Source: Bacteroidetes bacterium HGW-Bacteroidetes-2
GTDB taxonomy: Bacteria; Bacteroidota; Bacteroidia; Flavobacteriales; Flavobacteriaceae
Direction of reading: 5' to 3'
DNA length: 64,000 nucleotides
Assembly: GCA_002842575.1 (NCBI GenBank)
Contig: PHDJ01000001.1
Coordinates: forward strand, 124,001 to 188,000
Shown: positions 54,284 to 62,230 of the stretch, in pieces
Numbering within the stretch: position 1 is the first letter of the stretch
Layout of the letters: each line of letters starts with the position of its first letter
The notes under the pieces: model-generated
What the model was told of the DNA's origin: nothing
What the model saw: only the letters and a program-made list of their open reading frames with translations
Databases searched by the model: none
Program-made: the position numbers and the translations under genes

Positions 54284-55369
54284 CTATTCCACCACTAATT
54301 TTTGGGTTGTGGTAATATTTGCTGTTTTGAGTGTAACAAAATAAATTCCCGGGACATACCCGGAAATATTCAGGCTTATTACATTGGCATTTTCAAACTG
54401 TTTCTTTATTTCTAAAACTTGCCCTAAATTATTGGACACCATAACCACCAAACCCTCATAAGTTTGGTAGGGAATGGATAAGAAAACCTCCTTGGATGTT
54501 GGATTTGGATACATCTTAAATTTTTGAGCAGTTGTTTCTGAAAGCCCCAAAGCATTACATTCCTGCTGGTTGTTGACAAAGGTGGTATAGGGGTCTTTTA
54601 GCCAACCGTTTAGATAATTGGCACTGGAATCGTCCACGAGTATGCATGTTAAGTTACCTGTTGTTTCGGATGCGACAAATGTAGCAATATTTTCATTGTT
54701 ACCGTTGCGAACGTCCAGAGATTGTAACGGATTAAAACTCGTTCCAAAACTGATAAGATTTACATTTTGTGAGAGATCCAGAACAGAAATATTATTGTGA
54801 GAGGTAGTCAATGAAGTTATTAAAGAATTATTAGATGTATCAAAATAGCCATTAATAAAGTTGTAATCACACCATAACAAGTAAAGAACTGGATTTTGGG
54901 TAATATCCAAAGTCGTTAACATGTTCCAATCACAATATACCTCGATTAGGTTTGGGTTCTGTGTTATGTCCAGCTCCGTTAAAAAATTTTCATCACAATA
55001 GAGAATTTCAAGGTTTGGGCTCCCGGTTATGTTTAAACTTGTTAAAGAATTGGCAGTGCACCCCATCTCAATAAGTTGATGGTTGTTACTGAGATCTAAG
55101 GCTGTAAGGCTATTAAATGCGCAACCCAAACGTTCCAGGGCTATAAAATCTTCAATTCCTGTAAGATCGGAAATGTTCAGAGCATTTACCAACAATTCTG
55201 TTACTGTGTCTATATTTGACGTAAGCACCTGCCCATTCCCCGATACTCCATCTCCCATACCATTTTGTTCCAGATAATTTTCAAAGTTTGCATCGGGAAT
55301 AGCGGTGAACTGTGCGTAAATAGAGGCGCTCCCATACATAAACAAAATGATAAAAAGAAAATTTTTCAT
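54284..55369 (-). CDS. T9SS-secreted leucine-rich-repeat protein with type A sorting domain
   Basis: 361 residues. A signal peptide ends near ASIYAQ. The mature part begins FTAIPDANFENYLEQNGMGD, common in flavobacterial LRR proteins. About eight degenerate LRRs follow (LTALDLSNNHQLIEMGCTAN, LTSLNITGSPNLEILYCDEN, LTELDITQNPNLIEVYCDWN). The C-terminal 80 residues are a T9SS type A domain (KFKMYPNPTSKEVFLSIPYQ, GIYFVTLKTANITTTQKLVV). It is 11 bp after the frameshifted M43 protease, in the same direction. Both are exported candidates. The role may be ligand binding or adhesion at the surface. Confidence 0.9.
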   Translation of the reverse strand: MKNFLFIILFMYGSASIYAQFTAIPDANFENYLEQNGMGDGVSGNGQVLTSNIDTVTELLVNALNISDLTGIEDFIALERLGCAFNSLTALDLSNNHQLIEMGCTANSLTSLNITGSPNLEILYCDENFLTELDITQNPNLIEVYCDWNMLTTLDITQNPVLYLLWCDYNFINGYFDTSNNSLITSLTTSHNNISVLDLSQNVNLISFGTSFNPLQSLDVRNGNNENIATFVASETTGNLTCILVDDSSANYLNGWLKDPYTTFVNNQQECNALGLSETTAQKFKMYPNPTSKEVFLSIPYQTYEGLVVMVSNNLGQVLEIKKQFENANVISLNISGYVPGIYFVTLKTANITTTQKLVVE

Positions 55370-55380
55370 TATTATATAGT

Positions 55381-56518
55381 TTAATGTTCAATAACCAACT
55401 GTTTTATTATAAGCTCTCCATTTTCATAAAAATGAAGGAAGTAAAGCCCTTCGTCAAGGCTTGAGGTATCAATGGTCTTAAGAATATTTGGACTCTCTCC
55501 CGACAATACCAAAACACCATAATAATTATATAATTGATAGGTATATATATTGGCAGGTTTCTCTCTTAAATCAAGATTCAGTTCGTTGTCGGCTGCATTT
55601 GGATAATAAGTAAGACCAATGGTAGGACAAGGATAGCCAGAGACAGTATAATTCGAAATAAGTTGCAATCGTGGGATGTTTGCCATTGCATTTTTCATTC
55701 TAGTACTCTGTTTTGAGGTAAAATAATTCATGCATTTTGGTTGGGGTATATGACATAATATTATGCTCATCTGGATCATAAAAATCTCCATTGGCATCCA
55801 CTCCGCTGCCAAGCCATATACATGTGGCTAAATCTACATTATAGACCATATTTGGGTCTGCAGATGTGTCACTTATGTAATCTCCACAGATATTAGAATT
55901 CGAACCATTGACCAATTCTGGACACTCATTGGGATCATTTGTGTTTTCTCCAGTACCGTGGTGGGTGTGCCATAAAAAGAGAACGTGTCCAACCTCGTGG
56001 GAAAGCACATGTGATTTTGCCAAGGGAATAGCTACAGTATTATTATCTAAAAAATAGCCTGTAACAAAAACAGCCGTTAAATCTTCATTTGCTGAGCCTC
56101 CACCATTACCAATAAGCAATTCCGCATTATCGTCAAACAAATAGATATCAAGTCCATCACTATGGTTATTTATATTGAATACGGCTCCAGATGGATGTTC
56201 ATAATTGTAGGTATTATCAATATAATCAATTTGATTGTTCCATTTAAAATAAATTTTATATGGGTTGTAACTGGCCTCCAAATAGCTAAGTGCTTGATAA
56301 ATATTAGAAACCGTCTGTCCTCCCGTTCCATCACTCTTACGGATGACATGAACATATAATTTTACGCAAAATAAATAGGAAGAATAATCCAAATTTTTAT
56401 AAGGAGCATAAAGTGCTTCTTTATTGCTAACAAGAGTATCCTGAATACAAATTATTTGAGCTTGGGTTATGGTACAACCACAGAAAATTGCGAAAAGTAG
56501 TAGGAGTTTTTTCATCAC
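55381..56518 (-). pseudogene. M43 metalloprotease with T9SS type A domain, split by a frameshift
   Basis: The first frame (55700-56518, 272 residues) has a signal peptide, the metzincin site HEVGHVLFLWH and the Met-turn NIMSYT, then ends at KMHELFYLKTEY. The second frame continues the same protein as FTSKQSTRMKNAMANIP, the expected M43 end of domain. It runs on to a T9SS type A domain (LTYYPNAADNELNLD, GLYFLHFYENGELIIKQLV) ending at 55381. Removing one T from the TTTT at 55720-55723 (AAAA on the plus strand) joins the frames. As read, the catalytic part is complete but the secretion domain is lost. It may be a real mutation, +1 frameshifting or a sequencing error. Confidence 0.85.
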
Positions 56519-56590
56519 AATTCGAATTTAGAATTATTAGTCTTAAATATAAGTTAAGATATTTAGAATAACAAATCTTAAAAATAAGTA

Positions 56591-56618
56591 AAAAAGGAGT
56601 CTTAAAAGACTCCTTTTT
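56591..56618 (-). terminator. Terminator after the M13 peptidase gene
   Basis: AAAAAGGAGTCTT and AAGACTCCTTTTT form a 13-bp stem with a 2-nt loop, symmetrical and so able to work on both strands. On the minus strand it lies 25 bp after the M13 stop and before the M43 gene. Confidence 0.85.
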
Positions 56619-56642
56619 ATTTCAAAATAAATACTTTAAAAT

Positions 56643-58715
56643 CTACCAGATTTTCACCCTATTTTCGGGAGCCAGATACATTGCATCGCCTTCTTTTGTG
56701 GCAAAAGCTTCATGAAAGGCATCCAGATTTCTGATAGGCACCCAAGCTCTGTAATTTCCAGGGGAGTGAGGCCCTAGTTTCAATTGGCGCATCATGGCTT
56801 CATCGCGATATTTTATTCTCCAAATGGTTGCCCAAGATAGAAAGAAACGTTGTTCTTGTGTAAAACCATCTATAAGTCCTGGGTCTCCATTTTCAGCAAG
56901 GTACAAACGCAAACCATCTAATGCAGCATTCGTTCCGCCTAAATCGCCTATGTTTTCGCCTAAGGATAATTTACCGTTGATGTTTTGACCATCCATTACT
57001 TCAATAGCACTGTATTGATCGGCAAATTTTTCGCCAAGACTTTCAAAATCTTTTAGGTCTTCGTCTGTCCACCAATTATTTAAATTACCATCCGAGTCAA
57101 AACGAGATCCACTGTCATCAAAACCATGAGAAATTTCGTGACCAATAACGGCGCCTATTCCTCCAAAGTTTACTGCAGCATCTGCTTTGTAATCGTAAAA
57201 TGGTGGTTGAAGTATAGCCGCCGGGAAAACAATTTCATTAAATGAAGGACTGTAATAGGCATTAACCACCTGAGGAGCCATAAACCACTCATTTTTGTCT
57301 ACCGGTTTTCCTAGTTTTTCAATATCTCGGTTAAAATTCCATGCAGATGCAGCCATTAGATTACTAAAGTAGGTGCCTCCGTTGTCCAAACTTTTTACTT
57401 CTAAATCGCCATAATCTTTCCATTGATCAGGATATCCTATTTTGATATTGATTTTGTGTAATTTTTCTAAGGCTTTCTCTTTGGTGCCTTCGGTCATCCA
57501 AGGCAACCCTTTTATACGGGTGTCATAAGCTTCCACCACTTTAGCAATCATATCTTCGGCTGTTTTTTTTGCCTCGGGCGGGAATTTTTCATCTACATAA
57601 AGTTTTCCTAAAGCTTCTCCCAAAACACCATTTACAGTTGAAAGTGCACGTTCATCTAATGGACGTTGTTTTTCAGCTCCACTCATAGTTTTTGAATAAA
57701 AATCCCAATCGGCTTTTTCAATTTCCGTGGAAAGTGTACCCGCAGCGCTGTTGAAAGTAGACCATCGCAAAAAGGTTTTCCAGTCGGCTATTTTATTTTC
57801 GGCAAATATGTTTTTAAGAGATTCTGTATATTTTACTTCGCTCACAATAATAGTATCTAATTGTTTTGCTCCAATTCCTTCTAGATAGGTATTCCAATTA
57901 ATCTGCGGCACCATGACCTGTAATTCTTTTATCGTACGTGGGTTATATCTTTTTCTAGCATCTCTTCTATCCACACGATCCATTTTAGGAGTGGCAAGTT
58001 TGGTTTCAAATGCTAAAATTGTTTTGGCTTGCACGGCAGCTTCTTGTTCAGTATCCCCTAGAAATTGTAGCATTCGGGTGATATGAGCAACATATTTTTC
58101 GCGTTTTTCTTTAGAGTCTGCATCTTCTTTTAAATAATAATCTTTATCTGGAAGGCCAAGTCTGGAAGCACCAAGATAAGCAACGTTTCTATTACTATTT
58201 TTTGGGTCTGAACCTACACCAAAACCAAAAAAGTCAGAACTGCCTTGTATTTGCATTTCTGTTAAATACTTTTGTAGGTCTGCTATGGTATTAATTGCTT
58301 CTATTTTTTCTAATATAGGAAGCACCGGTTTTATGCCAGCTTCATTTCTTGCAACGGTATCCATAATGGATTGAAACATATAAACTGCCTTAGCCTGATC
58401 TGAATTTTTATCCAGTTTAGGATCATTCATCGCTTTTTTTAATATGTTTAGCACATCGGCATCGGTTTGTTTGCGAAGTACACCAAAACTACCCCAAGAG
58501 GTTTGATCTTCTGGAATTTCATTTTGATCTAACCACTTACCATTTACGTATCTAAAAAAATCGTCTTTTGGATTTACTGTGGTGTCTAAATAAGCAAGGT
58601 TAAGGCCATGAATGGTTTCATCCCCCGGTTTAGTGTCTTTATCTGTTTTACAGGCTATTGAAATTGCAGCAATAAGAGAAACTCCTAAAATTTGTTTCAA
58701 AGAAATGCTTGTCAT
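56643..58715 (-). CDS. M13-family metallopeptidase lipoprotein (neprilysin-like)
   Basis: 690 residues. The signal has Cys 22 in SIACKTDKD, as in a lipoprotein. Near the start of the mature part is TTVNPKDDFFRYVNGKWLDQ, the M13 N-terminal mark. The catalytic half has NEIVFPAAILQPPFYD, the zinc motif VIGHEISHGFDDSGSRFDSD and the third ligand Glu in ENIGDLGGTNAAL. The C terminus is FHEAFATKEGDAMYLAPENR with RVKIW at the end. All are conserved M13 features. It probably degrades small peptides in the periplasm or at the cell surface. It has its own terminator. Confidence 0.95.
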   Translation of the reverse strand: MTSISLKQILGVSLIAAISIACKTDKDTKPGDETIHGLNLAYLDTTVNPKDDFFRYVNGKWLDQNEIPEDQTSWGSFGVLRKQTDADVLNILKKAMNDPKLDKNSDQAKAVYMFQSIMDTVARNEAGIKPVLPILEKIEAINTIADLQKYLTEMQIQGSSDFFGFGVGSDPKNSNRNVAYLGASRLGLPDKDYYLKEDADSKEKREKYVAHITRMLQFLGDTEQEAAVQAKTILAFETKLATPKMDRVDRRDARKRYNPRTIKELQVMVPQINWNTYLEGIGAKQLDTIIVSEVKYTESLKNIFAENKIADWKTFLRWSTFNSAAGTLSTEIEKADWDFYSKTMSGAEKQRPLDERALSTVNGVLGEALGKLYVDEKFPPEAKKTAEDMIAKVVEAYDTRIKGLPWMTEGTKEKALEKLHKINIKIGYPDQWKDYGDLEVKSLDNGGTYFSNLMAASAWNFNRDIEKLGKPVDKNEWFMAPQVVNAYYSPSFNEIVFPAAILQPPFYDYKADAAVNFGGIGAVIGHEISHGFDDSGSRFDSDGNLNNWWTDEDLKDFESLGEKFADQYSAIEVMDGQNINGKLSLGENIGDLGGTNAALDGLRLYLAENGDPGLIDGFTQEQRFFLSWATIWRIKYRDEAMMRQLKLGPHSPGNYRAWVPIRNLDAFHEAFATKEGDAMYLAPENRVKIW

Positions 58716-58813
58716 TGGTGTTTATTTTTTTAAGGATTTGATTAGGGCAATATATTAATATTGTTGCACTTAAATTGTTAAAATTACATTAAAGGTTTTG
58801 TCTTATTTTATTT

Positions 58814-59356
58814 TTAAAGTACTGGTTCTTTTAAGGTTTGGATAAAAATACTATCCCATTCTTTTTTTAGTAAAATGACTTCCGTGGCTTTTTCATTAGG
58901 AATTGCTATGGAAAGCACATAATGTTTAATTTTCCAATGGTCGTCTTCAAGTTTCATAATACCACTGCCGCGACAAATTCCCATTCGGGTGTTTAACAGT
59001 TCGTCAAACCAGATGGTGTTTTGTTCCTTATCAACATAAGTATTTCTCTCTATAGGGGTAAAACTCCATGCTTTTCCTTTATCAAAATGAGGTTTTGAAT
59101 AGGTTTTAAATTCTTCATTCTGCCAGTTTTCAGTAGCATCAGTGCCAATAAAAACACCATCGGAAGTCATCAAACTAAAATAAGTGCCAAAGTCGGCATT
59201 TGAAGCGGCAAGATGCCATGTGTTTATGGTAGTCTCTGCTTTTTGAATAAGTACGTTTTCATTCACGAGCACTTTTTGCCGTTCCTTATTGTCTTGGTTA
59301 CAACTTGACAGTAAACCTATTAAAAGGAAAAATTTGGCATATTTATAGAGAGTCAT
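58814..59356 (-). CDS. NTF2-like (SnoaL/DUF4440-type) lipoprotein
   Basis: 180 residues. The signal peptide ends in LLSSCNQD with the lipidated Cys at residue 19. The mature domain has INTWHLAASNADFGTYFSLM, DGVFIGTDATENW and the final strand DDHWKIKHYVLSIAIPNE, which matches the nuclear transport factor 2-like fold used by many small binding proteins and enzymes. No catalytic residue can be assigned. Its start overlaps the end of the upstream lipoprotein gene by 14 bp, so they are translated together. Confidence 0.8.
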   Translation of the reverse strand: MTLYKYAKFFLLIGLLSSCNQDNKERQKVLVNENVLIQKAETTINTWHLAASNADFGTYFSLMTSDGVFIGTDATENWQNEEFKTYSKPHFDKGKAWSFTPIERNTYVDKEQNTIWFDELLNTRMGICRGSGIMKLEDDHWKIKHYVLSIAIPNEKATEVILLKKEWDSIFIQTLKEPVL

Positions 59357-59888
59357 ATTCTTGTTTTTTTTTATTAGTTTCTATATTTTCATCCGTTTTA
59401 GCCATGGCATCGATGCGTTGTTTTTCAAATTTTTCGTTGATTTGTAGAAGAAGATTTGCATAAGCCATATTAGTTTCTCTAAGGTTATTCCATACCCTTA
59501 AAGAGTCGGATCCATTTTGATGTAATGCTTCATGGAGTAATTTAACACGCGTATTTACCACACGCATTCTCGATGAAATGGCATTGGAATTCAGCACTTC
59601 GGGAATGGTAATTTGCAGTGAATCTGCTGCTGCTGCCATCCTCTCAGTTTCTCTACTAAACCGCCTTATACCTCCTTGATTAATACGTTTAAGGTCATTT
59701 TCAAACTCCTGAAACCGCTGCCAACTAGCAATGGCATTTCTTGCTTCAGGGCTTAAAACTGGTATTTGCAAACTAGTGCTTGGTAATTCCACGTTTTCTT
59801 GCTCATCTATTATTTTCTCTACTTGTTCTTTGTCTTTACAACTATAAAAAAAGAACAAAAAAACTGTTAATATCACTAATTTTTGCAT
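59343..59888 (-). CDS. Small helical lipoprotein of unknown function
   Basis: About 181 residues from MQKLVILTVFLFFFYSCKDK, with lipidated Cys at residue 17. The frame runs 28 codons farther upstream, but that start lies before the mapped promoter box. The mature part is largely helical (SWQRFQEFENDLKRINQGG, FSRETERMAAAADSLQ, LLLQINEKFEKQRIDAMAK), so it may form a coiled coil. No known family recognised. First of a two-gene unit with the NTF2-like lipoprotein. Confidence 0.75.
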   Translation of the reverse strand: MQKLVILTVFLFFFYSCKDKEQVEKIIDEQENVELPSTSLQIPVLSPEARNAIASWQRFQEFENDLKRINQGGIRRFSRETERMAAAADSLQITIPEVLNSNAISSRMRVVNTRVKLLHEALHQNGSDSLRVWNNLRETNMAYANLLLQINEKFEKQRIDAMAKTDENIETNKKKQEYDSL

Positions 59889-59909
59889 TTTGTGTATGAA
59901 TAATTTATA

Positions 59910-59942
59910 CAAATATAGTGGTTCTACGTTATATTTTTCAAA
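59910..59942 (-). promoter_or_regulatory. Promoter TTTG-N21-TATATTTG of the lipoprotein pair
   Basis: On the minus strand the -7 box TATATTTG (59910-59917) and -33 TTTG (59939-59942) are 21 bp apart. Both match the Bacteroidota consensus. The ATG is about 21 bp downstream. Confidence 0.7.
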
Positions 59943-59946
59943 AACC

Positions 59947-59980
59947 TTTGAACACAACCTCATCCTATTCACTATATTTA
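59947..59980 (+). promoter_or_regulatory. Probable promoter of threonine dehydrogenase gene
   Basis: TTTG at 59947-59950 and TATATTTA at 59973-59980, 22 bp apart. It is divergent from and nearly touching the lipoprotein promoter. Confidence 0.45.
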
Positions 59981-59998
59981 CAGACCTAAAATCATAAG

Positions 59999-60952
59999 AT
60001 GAAATCTAGAATACTTATCCTTGGAGCATGTGGACAAATAGGCACCGAACTTACCGCTGCATTACGTAAAAAATATGGAAAACACAAAGTAGTAGCCAGT
60101 GACATTAGAGAAGGAGATGCCGATATGATGGCCTCGGGCCCTTTCGAAATAATTGATGCCACTAACTATGAAGCTATTGAAAATATCGTTATTCAATATG
60201 AAATTAATGAAGTGTATTTAATGGCTGCAATGCTTTCGGCAACTGCAGAAAAATTTCCTGCTAAAGGCTGGCATTTAAATATGACTTCCCTATTTAATGT
60301 GCTTAATTTAGCAAAGGACAAGAAAATTGAAAAAGTATTTTGGCCTTCTAGTATTGCCGTATTTGGCACTTCCACTCCAAAGCAAAATACTCCCCAAAAA
60401 ACCATAATGGAGCCCTCAACGGTATATGGCATCAGCAAACAAACTGGTGAACGCTGGTGTGAATATTATTTTCATAAATATGGGGTAGATGCAAGAAGTA
60501 TTCGCTATCCGGGAATCATAAGCTGGCAAACTTTACCTGGAGGTGGCACCACTGATTATGCCATTGACATTTACCACAAAGCCCTAAAACACAACAAATA
60601 CGTTTGTTTTCTAAATGCGGAAACTACACTTCCTATGATTTATATGGAAGATGCTATACGAGCCACACTGGACATTATGGACGCCCCTGCTGAAAAAATA
60701 AAAATCCGTTCTTCTTATAATTTAGCGGCAATTAGCTTTAATCCAGAAGAAATATCTGCAAGCATTAAAAAACAACGTCCTGAGTTTACCATTGCTTATG
60801 AACCAGATTTTAGACAAGAAATTGCCGATTCTTGGCCACAAAGTATTTCAGACACAGAAGCTCGGGAAGATTGGGGATGGAAACATCAATTTGACCTCGA
60901 TGCAATAACAGAGGATATGCTGAAAAATTTAGCACCAAAATATAAAAAATAA
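59999..60952 (+). CDS. tdh: L-threonine 3-dehydrogenase, SDR type
   Basis: 317 residues. It oxidises L-threonine to 2-amino-3-ketobutyrate with NAD. The glycine-rich loop is LILGACGQIGTELTAAL, with Asp in VVASDIRE for NAD. The catalytic triad region is FWPSSIAVFG (Ser) and TVYGISKQTGERW (Tyr-x3-Lys). The substrate loop YPGIISWQTLPGGGTTDYAI matches the epimerase-like threonine dehydrogenases known from Flavobacterium rather than the zinc-dependent MDR type. The 2-amino-3-ketobutyrate ligase (kbl) is not next to it. The hydratase-like gene starts 7 bp later. Confidence 0.88.
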   Translation: MKSRILILGACGQIGTELTAALRKKYGKHKVVASDIREGDADMMASGPFEIIDATNYEAIENIVIQYEINEVYLMAAMLSATAEKFPAKGWHLNMTSLFNVLNLAKDKKIEKVFWPSSIAVFGTSTPKQNTPQKTIMEPSTVYGISKQTGERWCEYYFHKYGVDARSIRYPGIISWQTLPGGGTTDYAIDIYHKALKHNKYVCFLNAETTLPMIYMEDAIRATLDIMDAPAEKIKIRSSYNLAAISFNPEEISASIKKQRPEFTIAYEPDFRQEIADSWPQSISDTEAREDWGWKHQFDLDAITEDMLKNLAPKYKK

Positions 60953-60959
60953 ATCCCTT

Positions 60960-61745
60960 TTGAAAGATCACAAAATTTCCATTGCTGCAAAACAACTAAG
61001 AGTAGCCGATACAACAAAAACGGCTTGCCTGCCTATTCGGAATCAAATAGGAGCTATTTCTATAGAGGATGCCTATGCAGTACAATTTATAAATGCCGTA
61101 ATAAGAATTGAAAACGGTGCTACCATTGTGGGCAAAAAAATTGGGCTTACCTCTTTAAAAGTTCAAGAACAATTAGGCGTTAATCAACCCGATTTTGGCG
61201 TGTTGTTTAACGATATGGAAGTGAAAAACGGAGGGTGCCTATCCATTTCAGAAACTATGCAACCCAAAGTAGAAGCCGAAATAGCTTTTCTTTTAAAAGA
61301 GGATATTACCAGTAAAAATCCGAGTTTAGAAGAAGTTGAAGCCGCCATCGACTATGCTGTTGCTGCCATTGAAATTGTGGGCAGCCGTATTGCCAACTGG
61401 GACATTAAAATAACCGATACCATTGCAGATAATGCTTCAGCGAGTCATTTTGTTTTAGGAACCGAAAAGAAAAAACTTTCGGAAATTGACGTAGTACATT
61501 GCAAAATGGAAATGCATCTTAACGGCAAATTAGTATCTGAAGGAACAGGTTCTGATTGTTTAGGATCACCGCTAATTGCAACTCTATGGCTAGCAAAAAC
61601 AATGGTTGTATTAGGAAGTCCTTTAAAAGCTGGAGATATTATACTCTCAGGTGCATTAGGGCCAATGGCTACCGTTATTTCAGGGGATAGTGTTTCTGCT
61701 AAAATAGAAGGTCTTGGTGAAGTTTCATTTCAATTCATTAAATAA
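60960..61745 (+). CDS. 2-keto-4-pentenoate hydratase/oxalocrotonate decarboxylase-family protein, TTG start
   Basis: 261 residues. The MhpD/fumarylacetoacetase-like fold is seen in IRNQIGAISIEDAYAVQF, IVGKKIGLTSLKVQEQLGV, QPDFGVLFNDMEV, PKVEAEIAFLLKED (metal Glu) and SGALGPMATVISGDSVSA. These enzymes hydrate 2-hydroxypentadienoates from aromatic meta-cleavage. It begins at TTG, since no ATG lies in frame for about 80 codons, and the spacing to tdh is 7 bp. No other meta-cleavage genes are near, so the true substrate is unknown. Confidence 0.82.
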   Translation: MKDHKISIAAKQLRVADTTKTACLPIRNQIGAISIEDAYAVQFINAVIRIENGATIVGKKIGLTSLKVQEQLGVNQPDFGVLFNDMEVKNGGCLSISETMQPKVEAEIAFLLKEDITSKNPSLEEVEAAIDYAVAAIEIVGSRIANWDIKITDTIADNASASHFVLGTEKKKLSEIDVVHCKMEMHLNGKLVSEGTGSDCLGSPLIATLWLAKTMVVLGSPLKAGDIILSGALGPMATVISGDSVSAKIEGLGEVSFQFIK

Positions 61746-61797
61746 CACCCTTTTAAAAACTTGTTGTTTTATTCAAACAGTTCTTTTCAAAAAAAAG

Positions 61798-61869
61798 TAG
61801 TCTCGACAGGAATCGAACCTGTATCTAAAGTTTAGGAAACTTCTATTCTATCCGTTGAACTACGAGACT
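61798..61869 (-). tRNA. tRNA-Arg (CCT)
   Basis: The minus strand gives a cloverleaf of 72 nt. AGTCTCG pairs with CGAGACT in the acceptor stem. The anticodon arm GAAGT-TTCCTAA-ACTTT has CCT. The T arm is CAGG-TTCGATT-CCTG. CCA is not encoded. Confidence 0.93.
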
Positions 61870-61874
61870 ATAAC

Positions 61875-61908
61875 AAAAAAAGCCTGACTTAAATGTCAGG
61901 CTTTTTTT
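61875..61908 (-). terminator. Terminator between the two tRNA genes
   Basis: AAAGCCTGAC and GTCAGGCTTT pair with an 8-nt loop and a T run of about eight on either strand. It lies 3 bp after tRNA-Asn and 5 bp before tRNA-Arg on the minus strand. Confidence 0.85.
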
Positions 61909-61911
61909 TAG

Positions 61912-61985
61912 CTCCCCCTCAAAGACTCGAACTTTGGACCCTCTGATTAACAGTCAGATGCTCTAACCAACTGAGCTAAGGAGGA
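61912..61985 (-). tRNA. tRNA-Asn (GTT)
   Basis: The minus strand gives a 74-nt cloverleaf. Acceptor TCCTCCT pairs with AGGGGGA (one G-T pair), D arm GCTCAGTTGGTTAGAGC, anticodon arm TCTGA-CTGTTAA-TCAGA with GTT, T arm CAAAG-TTCGAGT-CTTTG. CCA is not encoded. Confidence 0.96.
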
Positions 61986-62031
61986 AGGTAGTGTTACCAT
62001 TTAAGCTCGCTACACTTTCGCTAAGCGGATG

Positions 62032-62062
62032 CAAATATAAATTAATTTTTTTGGGATGCAAA
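62032..62062 (-). promoter_or_regulatory. Consensus promoter TTTG-N19-TATATTTG for tRNA-Asn
   Basis: On the minus strand the -33 TTTG (62059-62062) and the -7 box TATATTTG (62032-62039) are exactly 19 bp apart, a full match to the Bacteroidota consensus. The tRNA begins 47 bp downstream. Confidence 0.8.
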
Positions 62063-62230
62063 TACAAACTTAAAAAAATATTCCTTTTTATTGTATTCGT
62101 TGGCTTTCTGAATTGTGACTTCTATACTAGGAAATCGCACATCAAGCCTATATAATCTAAAATATGATTTAAATCATATAAAAACTTTGTTAGAAGTATC
62201 ACCTTTAAAACTTTTAATTTATCCAAATTC

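Noticed and set aside
55381-55812. A separate small protein gene with its own T9SS domain
   Set aside because: It has no signal peptide, and its first 30 residues are out-of-frame M43 sequence; it is the tail of the frameshifted protease.
58756-58771. Palindrome CAATAT-ATTA-ATATTG upstream of the M13 gene as an operator
   Set aside because: It is short and purely AT-rich apart from the ends, and easily arises by chance at this composition.
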